From Epiperipatus broadwayi (Eukaryota > Onychophora > Udeonychophora > Euonychophora > Peripatidae): DNA of 64,000 bases. The DNA lies in assembly GCA_028023455.1 (NCBI GenBank), contig JAQFVV010012446.1, forward strand, positions 5,955,501 through 6,019,500, in the 5' to 3' direction. A program made the translations under genes and the position numbers. Under the pieces are notes generated by a model that was not told the origin of the DNA, searched no databases, and worked only from the letters and a program-made list of their open reading frames with translations. Below, piece after piece: positions 1 through 12,844 of the stretch (positions are counted from its first letter, which is position 1; every line of letters starts with the position of its first letter).

Positions 1-1128
1 AGATCACGCTCTGTTCTTTCACTCCCACTTCTCAAACTCTTTACGAACTCCTGACATTAAAACCACCCAATTACATAAATATTTTTTAACAATATTTAGT
101 TTAGGGATTATGTCTCTATTATGAATTTTCTTATTATCATTATTTTTTTCAGAATCCATTAATTACAGTTTATGAGAATTCCATTGCACTATTTTTTTTA
201 GGTTTTAAGGATCTCTGGTTGATGTCTATGTGAAATTAAAAACTTCATGTAACTTAAGACTTTTTCACTATTTTGTGACTTCTCCACTATTATCCAAGAT
301 AATTAAGTTAGTATTGATCTTTTCCACCACAGTTGATAGAATGAATATATTCTACAGTAGTTTAAGCACTTTAATATACTGATCATAGAGGAAACAGGAC
401 TCATTCTGGTTTATCAATTATTTCTGGTTAGCTATCTATACACATTTAAGGAATTTTTTATTGGACATTCGATCTATAGTTCAAAGTATACTGTATTTGC
501 TTAGCAGAAAGATTGTTTATATAAACAACCATCTTGACTGAAGATAGCTGCTCATACACAATCCTAAGACAACTACTTCACAGGAAAACTATCTCTTCTC
601 AAACTATAGTAACAAGAACAACCATTTATTAGATTGTATTTGTTAATAGAGCTTAGCAGATGTAATAAACATACCCTTTTTGCAATTGTTACTATTTTCC
701 AAAAAAGTTTCTCATTCAAATCCATTGCTTATAGTAGAAGCCCATTAATTCCACCAGTTTTACAAGATCCATTAATGATTTCATCTTCCACCAAAAAGCC
801 ACTAGTCTAGTGAAAATCCTATCTTCCTAATAGAAATACATGCATTTGAGAATAAAATCCAGTTGTTAAATGAAGGTTAGATAATTCAGAAGTTATTTAG
901 TCCTTCTCAAGATTGAAATTTTTTTTTAATGCTATCAGTGCCAGCTAACGTGAAGCCATCTTTGAAAATATCAAACCCATAAAATTAAATTAATGAGTTT
1001 TTAAATACATTCTGAAATCATATGGCTCTATTGTGCATATAGAATATTCATTTGCCTTTGCCTTTATATGTAATTATTTTGCATATGTATGAACATATGT
1101 GTAACAAAATGTTTTCTTTCTTTATATC

Positions 1129-1212
1129 ATGAAGCTAAGGGCACTTTCGGTGACAAGAACCATCATCATAGCTCTCATGTTATTTGTTGTTGCTGCTATA
1201 TTTGTACTTTGA
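1129..1212 (+). other. Possible short terminal exon or ORF ending in a hydrophobic segment (unassigned)
   Basis: From ATG at 1129 the frame reads MKLRALSVTRT, then about 16 strongly hydrophobic residues (IIIALMLFVVAAIFVL), then TGA at 1210-1212. An in-frame TAA lies at 1102-1104. The pattern, basic residues followed by a transmembrane segment at the very C terminus, is that of a tail-anchored protein or a last exon. An AATAAA sits at 1265-1270, 53 nt after the stop. An AG at 1133-1134 could act as acceptor. I do not recognise the family, and it may be chance: one short hydrophobic run in A+T-rich DNA is weak evidence. Confidence 0.2.
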
Positions 1213-3937
1213 TTTAATTATGTATGTCATTCAAATGGGGACCCAAAAATGAACAGAATTTTGTAATAAAAAGTTGTATATTTATTTTTAGGTATTGCAA
1301 ATTGAATTGTTTTTAAAAATATAGTCTATTTAATGCAATGCATCGGTATAAATGTTTTTGTCACTTTTCAAAGTATTCTGGAATCACTTACAAAGTGATG
1401 CATTTTAATGCCTCTGTCATTTTCTCCCAGTCCTAAGTCCTCAAAAAAAAGAGAGAGATCTTTTTTCATTCGAGGGGTTAAAAAAAAGATTGCACGAAGT
1501 AAGATTGAATGCATATGACTGATAGATAGGCTGGGTCATGCTGAATTTAATTACAAAGTGTTTCATACTCAAGACTTTGAGAAATGACACTTTGTTGGGG
1601 TGGAGCTTACACTCTTCTCTTTGCCACAAAGCAGGATGTTTATGTTTTGCGCATCACATAAATGTTTCAGAACCTGCAGATAAAATGCCTGATTGTTACG
1701 AATAAAATTTGAGAGAAAAATACGTTTGCATCCAAAAAAAAAAATTGGCGTTATTTTAATTTTGCGTTTCACTTGTGACACTTTTTAGGGATGTGGTGAA
1801 TTTAACATTTCAATTAAACCACTCATAACCTTATGTTTTTATGATATCAGCTTGCTTATAATCTGTTTCAAGCATTACAACTATTTTCTTTGCCTTTTTC
1901 TGTAAATGAAAACAGAATTTCACATTAGTTGAACATTTCAGCCATTATAAAATATTGACAAATATGTGACACATAATTTATAATAAAATGTGTTGTTTCA
2001 CACGGTGATATCATTGGGCAGATTGATGCAGAAGGGTTTCTGTAAGAAATATGTAGCAGCAGAAGTATATACTATAACAAGCATATAAACCAGAGAACGA
2101 TTCCGGTTATTTTTGGGTCCCCTCTTGTATAACCGCATGGTATGTAAATTAAGTAATTTAAATATTCCATTTATGTCATGACTGAGTGCTGTTTTCTCTT
2201 TTGTTTATCACATTTTTATGGTTGGCAATAATCCATGCTTCTTTCACCGTTCTTTTCCCATTATTATACTCTGCATACACCAAGTTCACCAACTGTGGAT
2301 TGAAGCTATGACCATATTATTTTTTATGGTTCCAAAATACACACATATTCCAGATAATAGTTGTTTGTGCTGTGCTATTCTGGTTGAAAGGTTGGCCCTA
2401 GATTCCTTATTATATACAGCTGTGCAGTCTGGGCCATTACAGAGGATCTCATACATTATCTGCAGTGTATCCTCCATTCATGGTTTAATCTTTAATGTTG
2501 TTAATTAACCTATTGAGATTAGAGGGAGTATGGAAGCTAACTTTGAAAGTTAATTTGCAGATCTTTTTTCTTTTCTTTATTAATTTCTGAATATATGACA
2601 TGCTGACTTATGGCTTAGTTTTACCCTGCCGTTTTAAATTTTGCTTTAAATTGCTATAGAATTTTTTTATTACATTCAGAAATATATCTTGTTATAAATA
2701 AATATTTAACATATTTGTCTGTGTTGGTTTTTCTGTCTGCTTCATGTTTACAAAGCATCAGATTTCTATTAAGAAAGACTTTAAAGCTTGATAGTTTATG
2801 TACCATTGGTGTTTTAGACTGCGGATAGATATCGCCTCTTATTTCAAGTGGCTTTACCAACATTTTGATTATGGTGTTCTTCATAGAAAGTGCACTATGC
2901 TTTATGATATAAGGATTAAAAAAGAAACCACTTTCGTTACTCATACGTATGCAAAATAATTAATTAATATATATTGAAATCAAAGATCTTTTCAATACTT
3001 TAAATGAAACTTGTTTTTTTAGAGAAACCAGCATAATAATAATTGTAAAAAAATTCAACGTTTACTCATTATCTCGCCTAATAACTTCATTTGTTGTATT
3101 ATTTCATTGTCATTGCCTGGTATGTTACTATAAATGATCATATGTGATTTACTGTTGTGGTTTTACCACAGCCAGAAACAATTATCAACATACTGTACAA
3201 ATTGTTTCTAAGTTACTTCCTAAATTAATCTTTCCTTTTTTTTTTCACATATTGACTGATGATACTTTAATTCAAAAACAGTAGCAAAAGACGATATTAG
3301 TAATACGCTATATGTGTTTATATGTAGGCATGTAAAGATTTTAAAACTTCTAATTTTTTTTTGATGTAATTAAATTGAAGAGAATGTATTTTCAAATATT
3401 AGAATTTGTACCACCATCCTAAATAAAGTTTGCCAAAATATGTGTCAATTTGATATGATACTTCTCTCGTGCGTTTAAAAAAATGTAATCTTTTGGGTAG
3501 TTGTTTAAGTAGCAAGAATTGCTGGTTAGTGACTAAAATATTTCTGACTGAGGAATGGAGACCAGGGGGAAAATCTGTCCCACCATTTGATTGAATCCCT
3601 TAAGATTCACCTGTTATTTTAGTGTGTGAATGATATTTGATCTCAGAAGCAACTAACCATATGTTGAATAAATAAACAAGATACTTTATAGGTAGTGATA
3701 GAAATATAGTAGTTGCTGGCATACAGTAGACACATTCATGTATGTTTATGCTGTGTGAATTTAATATTTATTATTTGACTGCTAATTGATTATTGGTGTA
3801 ATGTTGTTAAAATGAGACCCCGTCTGTATCCTTTGCTTAATGAATTATGATTTCATAATTAATAATGCCAAATTTACATCTGGAGTAAATATTATTTCCA
3901 TTCCAAAATTTTGACACAGTTAATAAACTTAGCTTAG

Positions 3938-4071
3938 TAATATATATTAAGGCTATAATCTTAAGACTATACACCTAGATGCGAGAGTAGGACCTCTACA
4001 AATCTTAACACAAGGTCCCTACTGTCGCATCGAGGCGCATAGTCTTAAGATTATAGCCTTAATATATATTA
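3938..4071. repeat. 134-bp inverted repeat (foldback or MITE-like)
   Basis: Two arms of about 58 bp, beginning taatatatattaaggctata, face each other across a spacer of about 17 bp (3996-4012) with few mismatches. The direct repeat aaacttagctta occurs at 3925-3936 and 4117-4128; it could be a target duplication, though the right copy is 45 bp beyond the palindrome. No coding content. Class unknown. Confidence 0.75.
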
Positions 4072-4599
4072 CCTAGATAATGAGTATGCTCTTAACAAAT
4101 TATTAATTACAACTTTAAACTTAGCTTATTAACATCAAAAGTGCAAAGAATAAATGAGTCTGCTTTATTCTTTAGTTTGCCAGCATAAAAGTAGTGGATT
4201 TGTTTAGTTTCTTCACAGTAAGAAAGAGCTCAGTTAACTCCTATTTATTTAATATGTAAATATGCATACGCACACCTTTGAATGAAGCTTTTTAGATTTG
4301 TCTTTACTCACATTATTGGAATAGTTTAATCAAATCACTATATTAGATTTTTTTTTTTTCACTTACAATTATTTGCTGACTTTTAAATCTACTATCGAAC
4401 TATTTGTACATCGATAGCTAATTGTATGTTTTTTATAGTGGATTTAAAATGTACAATGAGACAATTAAAACTTAATATTATTCACAATATGAATGCGGAT
4501 CAGTGATTTAATTATGTCATCTTTGTTTTAATTATGTAGCCTAATAATTATTTGTAAAAAATTTGTTCATATATATATATATGTATTTTATTTCATTAG

Positions 4600-4677
4600 C
4601 AACTTCAAATGACTCCTGAGGCCAAAACAGAGAAAATCATGCAACATGAAATCACAAGGTTAACTGTGGATAATCTG
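4600..4677 (+). CDS. MYO5: Myosin V heavy chain, internal exon: end of tail coiled coil
   Basis: Class V myosins are two-headed actin motors that carry vesicles, organelles and RNA; this part of the tail forms the dimer coiled coil. The exon is 78 nt, phase 0 at both ends, and encodes 26 residues beginning QLQMTPEAKTEK and ending EITRLTVDNL. This matches the conserved stretch just before the last coiled-coil segment of myosin Va-type proteins (PEA..., QHEITRLT..NL). It is bounded by an acceptor AG at 4598-4599 after a T-rich tract and by a donor GTAAGT at 4678. The reading continues into the exon at 38729 without a break. No further upstream myosin exon was found in 1-4599. The assignment rests on recognising the family and on the downstream exons, which are unmistakable. 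Confidence 0.88.
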
Positions 4678-4997
4678 GTAAGTCTAGTTTTATGAGGGGG
4701 ATCGTCCTATCTTTTTTTTTTTTTTTTTTGTAGATTATTGTGAAGAGAATGTAAATGAAAGTTTTTAAAAAATTGTCCAGGTAAATGTATTTGCTACCTG
4801 AAAAAAACTTTCTTTTTGGATGAAATTATTAATTTTATATACATACTTGTATCCATTATATTTTTGTTCTTTTATCATGAAATCTGTGGTATTTGTTTAA
4901 TATTTGTGTGTGTGTGTGTGTGTATGTTTATTTATGCATTTTTTAAATGAATTTAAACATTTTTAATTCTTTTATATACATAATATAACACATTCAA

Positions 4998-5050
4998 AAC
5001 AAAACAACACTCTCCATATAGTAGTGCCATATTGTATGCAATTTAGATTA
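4998..5050 (+). repeat. Family B terminal fragment
   Basis: Carries the family B signature actctccatatagtagtgcc and then loses similarity. A decayed end fragment of the family described at 41768-42402. Confidence 0.5.
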
Positions 5051-5295
5051 TATTTTCAGACATTTTATATCCCAAAATCCTTTTTATAGACTTTTTGCAT
5101 TATTACTGGTTAATATCATTGTGAAGCCACTTTTTGTTTGGTCGTGCATTTGATACACTGCTTTTAGCAACCATTGTTTTATGTAGATGTAACAAATATA
5201 AACCATGAATTGTATAATTAATGGATGTCAAATCTACAGTGTCAGAATTGAAGGACTTAGTAAAGTCACTGACAAATCTATCTCCTGATTGGAAT

Positions 5296-5630
5296 CTCAC
5301 CATACAGTAGCACCACTCAGTGCAAGCCAGAGTAATCAATGGATGCAGGAAGGTTTGTGTATAAAATCCCTATCTGTTGCCCACTCATCCAATATCCCCA
5401 GACTAGTTTCTAGCTTGTGGCTTCTGTAGGAAGGACCCTTGGATCTGAGAGCACTGCACTGATTGGATGAGTAGGCACTAGATAGGCATTTTAGGCACAA
5501 ACCATCCTGTATCCATTGATTACTCTGTCTTGCACTGAATGGCACTACGGTACGGAGAGTTTTGTCTCTGTGTTAAACAGCTTGTACAAGCATAAAGAAT
5601 GGTGATCATGTGGTAATTAGAATTTTCACA
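5296..5630. repeat. Family B foldback repeat
   Basis: The left arm starts near 5299 (catacagtagcaccactcag) and runs through the family B landmarks: gtgcaagccagagtaatcaa, ataaaatccctatct, a gactagtttctagcttgtgg block and a ccttggatctgagagcactg block. The right arm repeats the outer half inverted and ends near 5562. A one-sided tail containing ggtgatcatgtg extends to about 5630. Class unknown; see 55054-55212 for the best-defined copy. Confidence 0.75.
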
Positions 5631-7807
5631 GGTTTCCTGTACGATATTTTATTAGTAGCTAAACTGCCTTTAAAAAAAATCCATATTCTATATATTGTGT
5701 GCTGTTTGGTGTGTCCTTCTAATTATTAAAATTTTATATGGAACTTGGAAGTTTCTTCAGATGGCTAAAGATTTCCAGATGGTTCAGTTTTTTTTTTTTT
5801 TTATTGTAGTTGGATGATAGCCATAAAAACTGGCTATCTTAATTATTAATCAGTAAACGGATATTTAATTGCTTTTAGCTAAATGATAAACAAGGATGAA
5901 ATACCATTAAAATCACATGAGTAGTAATTGACTGTCCCAATAAATAGTATCTTATCCTTCACTTCTATTAAACGAAGCTAAACATGACATTGTCTTGCAG
6001 TGGACTTGTAATAGCAGATTTAGAACGATGATTTTCTGAAAGAAAAAACAGTTGAAAGTTTTTAGAAGTGATTGCAAAAAAAAAAAATGGAAAGATTGTT
6101 TTAAAAGCAAGGTGAAAAAATACCAGAGGTGAACTTCTCTCACTATGTCTGGCCACATTGCAAAATCGTTTTTATTCCCGTGATTACTCGTTTTAAAAAG
6201 TTACAAAGAGTAGTTTGGGAAAAAGTTAAAGTTTTTGAACCAATTGCGAACTGGAGAAAAAATAAAAGTTCGTACACATCTTAATTATAGTAAAAGTAGG
6301 TTAAATATTGTATATTAGTTAACTGTAATAACTAGCTAAGAATAGTTAGATATTTATTTATTGGCTGACCCTGGATGATGGCTAGGCATGGACAATCTTT
6401 CTGGTAAAAATCAAAGCCTACTTAAGAATTCTTGCATGAATGTAAAAAAAATTTCCATTTGACTCTGGATTTTGAGTTGGTAATGGATATAGCAAGCTAA
6501 TATCCAAATCCTATACTGCAATGTTTATAAGAAATAACTAATGCACAGAAACACTGAAGAGGATCAAATAAAAATAATTTTATCGAAAAAAAAATTCAAG
6601 AAAAAAAAAAGGGAATAAATTGTTCATTTTTTTATATTCAAAAGAATTATACAGTTTTCTCAGTTTTTCAATTAATTAGGTTAGTTATACGAATGTTGCA
6701 CAGCTGACAGTCGCTTTGCAGCAATCACTACTTTATTCCTTGTCAATAAGAAAAGGATGTCAAACTGTTCATAAAAATTAACACTTTCCAGGTATTATGA
6801 AATAATGGTTTATACGATCCAAATATATGGGCTGGTGGCCTGAATATTGAATGTCAAACTTGCGTACGGAACTTAGAAGTACATTTACCAAGGATTTAAT
6901 ATCTGCGATGCTCTCAGTTCTGTTGACTGCCTCACATAAAGATATATTTATAATAATAGCAATTGGCAATTTCTTGTATAGTATTTAAATTAATAGAAAG
7001 GATACAAATTTAACAGCCTTTACTAGCAAAACAAAGTTTAATATGTATATTTATTTTCTTTATCAGGAAAATCCACATGAATGTGATATCCTTTCACACT
7101 ACAGTATATTGCTTGCATCCATATTGTCTTTTTAAAGATATTTTTTGCTATGTTTTCTTGCAGCATATTTTAAATTGAAATTACAGTGGATCTGTATAGG
7201 GGGTGGAAGACTAGAAAGATAATCCTTATTTAAAATCATGATACCAATTTAGCAGGAAAATTATAACGAATGGCTACGGCCTCAGGTCACTAGCAAGGAA
7301 ATTTTTTGAAGCCTGTGATTCTGTCATCTATTGCGATTTATAAAAATGACATGACAAAAAGATTAGGCGGTTTAAAAATGACTACATTTTCACTAAATTA
7401 AATTGGGATAAATCTGAAAATAGTGTACTAGGATATAGCATAGTAGTAGTGCCACTATTAATAATACAATCCTCATGAATGATTTTAATTAAGAGTTCAG
7501 AGTAAGTAAATATGGATCAGTAACTTTCAACTATCATTTTTCTACTACATGGAAAGCAATATTAAAAATACTTTATTTACTAGGAAAACGTTTGATATTG
7601 TTATCATCAAATGTATGAACAGTTCTCAGGTAGATATTTAATGTCATTCAACTAGTACGTTCATTATAATGGAAAAATCATGAAAATAACATCATGACCA
7701 TTATATTCATGATAATTATAGTCCATAACTTTAATATATATTTAAAAGATTAATCAATCTTAAACAAAGTTGATAATGACTTAATAATAGATCAAATTTA
7801 TTTAAAC

Positions 7808-8004
7808 CATCAAACCAGTTTTCAATCTTTATAGGAACCTTATCAAGATATCTCCTTTTAATAATCACATGATAAACTATTCTATAGCAACTCTATCCAG
7901 TGAATCTCATTTAAATTGCAGTTGCTTTAGAATAGTTTGTTGTGTGATTATTAAAAGGAGACATCTTGATAAAGCTTTTATATGAATGAAAACTAGTTTG
8001 ATAT
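7808..8004. repeat. About 197-bp inverted repeat
   Basis: Arms of roughly 85 bp, with core ctccttttaataatcacat against its inverted copy attattaaaaggagacatct. The arms extend outward through imperfect pairs ending in atcaaaccagttttca and gaaaactagtttgat. The central spacer is about 30 bp. No coding content and no other copy seen in the window. Confidence 0.75.
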
Positions 8005-8535
8005 TTTGAAAAAAATGTATTCATTTTTATACAGTTTATTATCAATTTTGTTTAAGAAATTGACTAGTATTTTTAATTTTATAATGAAGACAACATTGTG
8101 GAAAATTTTTAAGTTTTGAAATTTGATCATTTGAAATGAAATATTATATATTGTGAGAGTATGTATTTCTTACATTTTCAGACCAACAACCTGAGGTTTA
8201 GATCCAGACTAGATAAAACTTGGAAATTTTCCTCTACTCACAAATTATTAGATATCTGATTATCACTAGACAAATAAGTATTTAAGTTATCTTAACTAAA
8301 GAAATAAGCTGGTATGGAAAGTAGCTAAAAACTTCAGCAATTGCAGGAAATCTGGTGAATAAGTTTTTTTTTTTCACCATTCTTTTACGGGAGTTGGGAA
8401 TGATAGAGGGCACTTCTGTTTGTAGTGGATTATTTAAAACCTGTTTTACTATTTATTTTTACCCTTACTTATTATTTCATAATACTATTTTGAGTTTTAT
8501 TTTTGTTTTTCATTACTATATGTAGTAAAAAAAAA

Positions 8536-8648
8536 AGGGCATATGGCTTTATTGCTCAGGAGTTCATAAATGTTCAAGAATGAGAATCGATCCCGGGACC
8601 TCCCGAGCCTAAGTCGAAAACTACCAACTACATTAAACTGCACATGGC
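8536..8648 (-). repeat. tRNA-derived SINE (family S), minus strand
   Basis: Reverse complement of the commonest SINE here: a head like gtgcagtggtaaagtg, a B-box-like ggtcccgggatcgatt, and a tail that reads agttcataa...gagcaataaa on the sense strand. An A run sits at the tail side (8527-8536 on +). These are inactive retroposed copies. Confidence 0.6.
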
Positions 8649-8689
8649 TACTATATGTAATTAAAAGATTTCATTGGATGGTGAACCAT

Positions 8690-9780
8690 CTTAAAAACAA
8701 ACTGGACTTAAAAAGGGCATGGTAATTCACATCCTAGTGTTAAAAGAAATTATAAAAAAGATCAAAGAATATGCACTGGCATTATACTTTGGATGTGTAT
8801 ATGCTAAAAAGGCATTCACTTCATGTTTCCATAATGATTAAAACTTTGAATCATCTAGATACAGAGCCGGGTATTGTTTTATTCTGATAAATATTTGTCA
8901 AAATACAACAGCGATTATTAGATTACATACTGATACTACGAGAATTAATTCTGATAAAGGTCTATATGGCAGAGTTATTTCATATCTTCGCTACATTTTT
9001 ATCACAAATGTACAAGAAGCATTTTGTAGATTAAAATTAGAAGCTAAGAAATAAAAATAAATTTAAATCATCTAGATTTTGCAGATAAAGCCATTGTTTT
9101 TGCAAATAACGCTTCAAAGTTTCAGGAATTGGGTGAAAGCAAGAAAATGGGACTAAATATAAATACTAAAGTAATATTCAATGATTTTCTACAAGCAGAA
9201 AATGAAAATTGATAGTCAACAAAACACACAATGAATGAAATTTATCATAGAATTAAATTTGAATAAAATGCTTTTAATAGAAATAATTTAATTTTAAAAG
9301 GAAATAAGACTAACGTTTGAAGAGGAGAGTTTTTAATAATTATATTTTATCAGTTCTTACATATGGATCTGAGACTTGAACATTTAACAAAAGAGCAATA
9401 TATAGATTTTAGTCAGTATAAACAAAGTATGTTGAAATATCTTGAAGGGATTTAACAAAAGAGCAATATATAGATTTTAGTCAGTATAAACAAAGTATGT
9501 TGAAATATATAATAGGAATAACAAGGAGATAACAAAAGCAAAGTGTATGAGGGGTAGAGCAAATAGGTATCATTGTCAATAGCGAAAGAATTAAGAGGTT
9601 GAAATGGAGCTCGATGGACATATTGCTAGAAGAGATAACGATAGATTGTAAAAGATTTAGCAGGCGACCACATGTGAAATGGATGAATGAAATAAATAAG
9701 TTTGTTGAAACGATATGGAAAGAAAAGCTATGGATTAAAGAAATTAAATGTTGAAAATGGTGGTGATATCCGATTTTTTC
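8690..9780 (+). mobile_element. LINE fragment: reverse transcriptase and C-terminal part, broken
   Basis: With frameshifts, the + strand reads reverse transcriptase landmarks in order: an EYALALYFGCVYAKKAF block (motif A region, about 8760-8820), ICQNTTAIIRLHTDTTRI (about 8895-8950), then DFADKAIVFANN (about 9080; the catalytic YADD box has changed to FADK), then KKMGLNINTK. The 3' part at 9200-9770 matches the C-terminal region of the LINE at 63165. The many stops and the altered active site show it is dead. A 68-bp tandem duplication lies inside (9383-9508). Confidence 0.75.
9383..9508. repeat. Tandem duplication inside the LINE relic
   Basis: A block beginning tttaacaaaagagcaatata is repeated at a 68-bp offset (9383 and 9451), 58 bp identical, within the LINE 3' region. 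A recent local duplication. Confidence 0.9.
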
Positions 9781-10408
9781 GGGGGGAAGGGGGTGCTGAA
9801 TTCAATTGAATGGGGAGGTTGATTTTTTTAAAATTTAGACATTTATTACTAATAATTTATAATATTATTATTTTCTATTTAATTTTTTTTTCTTAAAAAA
9901 AAAAAAAACACATTCATTAATATTCTAATGTAATAAGAAAAGAAATTAAGGAAACCAAAAATTATATTTATATATTAACTTCCATTTCTTTTATGGTTAC
10001 CCATAGGTTAAATTTTTTAATTTACATTGAATAATTAGTATGAACTTGGAAGTAACGTATAATTTTTACATTGTGATGTATTCTATTGGCATATAAATTA
10101 AGTTTATTATTTCTTTATGTCAAAAAATTATTTCTCTTCTCAATTTCTTTGTTGTTATAATTAAATTTATTTTTTTATTTCCTTCTTGTATGAGTGTAAA
10201 TTAAATTATCAATTTTAAGCAACTAATGATTAGCCTCGGGCAGAGTTCAGGGTGTAAAAATAAATATGGTAAATCAAGATTAGTAAAACGATCTGAGAAT
10301 ATTTGTTGTTTACAGGAAATAGCTCTTGATAATATAAATAGTTATATTTTCAAATTTTACAATTAAACTTTTATTTTATTAACTTTTTCCTTTTCTAATA
10401 TGTGTTTA

Positions 10409-11589
10409 CTTATTAGTATAACTCATACTTTCAAGCCCCTTACACTATCCACACAATCTCTTCCTACTGATACACATGACCACACACATGCAGAAAAGAT
10501 AAATAATCACCAATATGCGTATTTCGTGCTAAACCAGCACTTATCAGTTGGTCCAGATTATCCCATACATATATATAATCAGTGCTCAGTTTATATTAAG
10601 ATAGCAAATCTTTATACTTTAACAGACAGGCTTCAACCTACTCCAACCTCCAACTCTTCAGCCATCCATACCATTGAACATCTGATGATAGAACTCCCAA
10701 ATTCCATGCTGATGCCAATATTGTTGTCATGCCCATGTTGACCTCAAGTCACTCTGACTCCTCACGTATAGGACAGTATCCATTTAAATACATAGAAGAG
10801 GGATGGTCAGAATGCAGGCTTAATATGTAAGGTTTGAAAATAGTGTAGGATTTGCTATCTTAATATAAACTGAGCTCTGATTATATATATGTATGGGAGA
10901 TAGTAATCTGGACCAACTGATGAGTGCTGGTTTAGCACAAAATATGTTTATTGGTGATTGTTTATTTTTTCTGCATGTGTGTGATCATGTGTATCAGTAG
11001 TATGAGATAGTGCAGATAGTGAGGAGCTTGAAAGTCTGAGTTCAAATCCCCTATATTTACAATTAGGCTCCAGGTTTAAGAGTTCCTGGTATTTTAAAAC
11101 TTTACATATTAAACCTGCATTTTGCCCATCCCTCTTCTATGTATTTAAATAGATACTGTCCTATACATGAGGGGCCAGAGTGACTTGAGGTCAACATGGG
11201 CATGGGAACAATATTGGCATCAGCATGGGGTTTGGGAATTCTATCATCAGATTTTCAAGGGTATGGATGGCTGAAGAGTTGGAGGTTGAAGTAGATTGAA
11301 GCCTGTCCATTAAAGTATAAGGATTTGCTATCTTAATATAAACTGAGCACTGATTATATATATGTATGGGAGATGGTAATCTGGACCAACTTATGAGTGT
11401 TGGTTTAGCATGAAATACGTATATTGGTGATTATTTATCTTTTCTGCATGTGTGTGGTTATGTGTATCAGTAGTATGAGATAGTGTGGATAGTGAAGGGG
11501 CTTGAAAGTCTTGAGTTCAAATACCCTATATTTACAATTAGGCATCAGGTTTAAGAGTGCCTGGTATTTTTAAATCTTATTAGTATAAC
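10409..11589. repeat. Family A composite foldback retroposon with 14-bp target duplication
   Basis: The direct repeat cttattagtataac occurs exactly at 10409-10422 and 11576-11589 and brackets a 1,153-bp insert. Inside, unit A (landmarks on its sense strand: atctggaccaactgatgag, attggtgattatttatctt, gagttcaaatccc) and linker L (with cccatgctgatgcca or its inverse) are arranged as A+ L+ A- L- A-. So about 430 bp at the left is an inverted copy of the right end, around a central A. No coding content. The B-box-like gttcaaatccc hints at a tRNA-related origin. A 14-bp duplication points to target-primed reverse transcription. Confidence 0.8.
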
Positions 11590-12844
11590 ATTTGTTTATA
11601 TGTTTTAATGAAATACATGAGTAACTTTCACACTAAAGATTACAATAATAGTTGAAATGGTTAATGCTTAATTGATTTTTGAAAATGTAGTTATCACAAA
11701 AAAAATGGGTTTGATGAATATGTTTTGTTTTGCGATCACTTTCATAAAATCGAGATTAAGAACTTTTGTTCTGTATTCAATCAATTGTCTGGTAACTCTA
11801 GGCTTTGGGGACATGGGTAATTAATTAACTGTTTTATTTTAAATTTTATTATTTTGGAAATTTTGTGATTGTTTGTTCAAATAACAAACTTCAATTTTAT
11901 TAATAACACAAAGACCATTTTAGGAATTGTTTTTATTACTTCCATGAAAATGAAACAAATTTTTTTGTGATATATTGGATAATTTTTCAATCAGTTATTT
12001 AGAAGACGAAAAAAGTTAACACTTGGGTCTTTTTTGTGTTATGTATCCATTAACTCTTACAAAGAAAATTATTCTGTTGTTATCGAAACTGTTGTGTTTA
12101 GTCTGGATTATCACTTAATGTAATTTATTAGTATCAAATATATTTACAGAATATACAATCAATAAATATATTTCCTTATATCAATTTCATTAATGTCATC
12201 GTCGGGTGGTGCCCAAATTACAGGATTCACTTCCAGCTGTATATACTAGCTTACCTCGTGAAGTTGCCCAATGATTGTTTCGGCTGCACTAGACAGCTTG
12301 CCTTGAGTCAGCTCTAGTCTTTGCAGCTTCCAGTCCTATTGTGGCCTTGCCTCACTTCATAGATTTATAGCATAATGACAGTAATAGAAATGTTCACTGA
12401 TAGCAGTGGTTTCAATTAGGAGTGCATTGTATCATTTAGGTTAGACAGACGTTCTCTCCCTTGCCTCAAAAAAGTCTGACTTTATTGTCAGATCCCCAAT
12501 CTTACTGTCAGCAATCGGATTCATAAAGCATCATTGTCTATTGGCACGTACTAACCAATGGTTGATATTTATCAACATGTTTACACATTGGTTAGCGGCA
12601 ATGAGTGCTCAATCCAAGCAGATAAGGATGGGATATGGACTAGGCCACTTCTAAGGGCAAAGTGAGATAAGACAGACACATTGGCAAGGAATTTTAGATG
12701 CTAAGTTTTGCTACAATAGCAATCAAGATCCCCCTCTCAGGATTGTCTCTGTGATTTTAATCTGCATGAATGATTCCCAGTTTGCACTTACATTTGGAAA
12801 AAACTGACCAAAAAATAAAAGATCCTTATTCATTTATATATATA

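Larger units (their letters stand above)
1..4599 (+). other. Presumed myosin V intron upstream of the first visible exon
   Basis: No myosin exon was recognised here, so the stretch is read as intron, its start lying outside the window. It contains a possible tail-anchor exon (1129-1212), a 134-bp inverted repeat (3938-4071) and a TA run at about 4571-4582. Positions 1-1100, 1213-3937 and 4072-4560 show only A+T-rich sequence with scattered short open frames and no motif I recognise. Confidence 0.6.

Noticed and set aside
2218-2508. 96-residue open frame and its antisense partner
   Set aside because: No domain, no repeat relation, no splice signals; treated as chance.
10400-10741. 113-residue open frame
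   Set aside because: Falls in the family A unit and linker; other copies carry stops.
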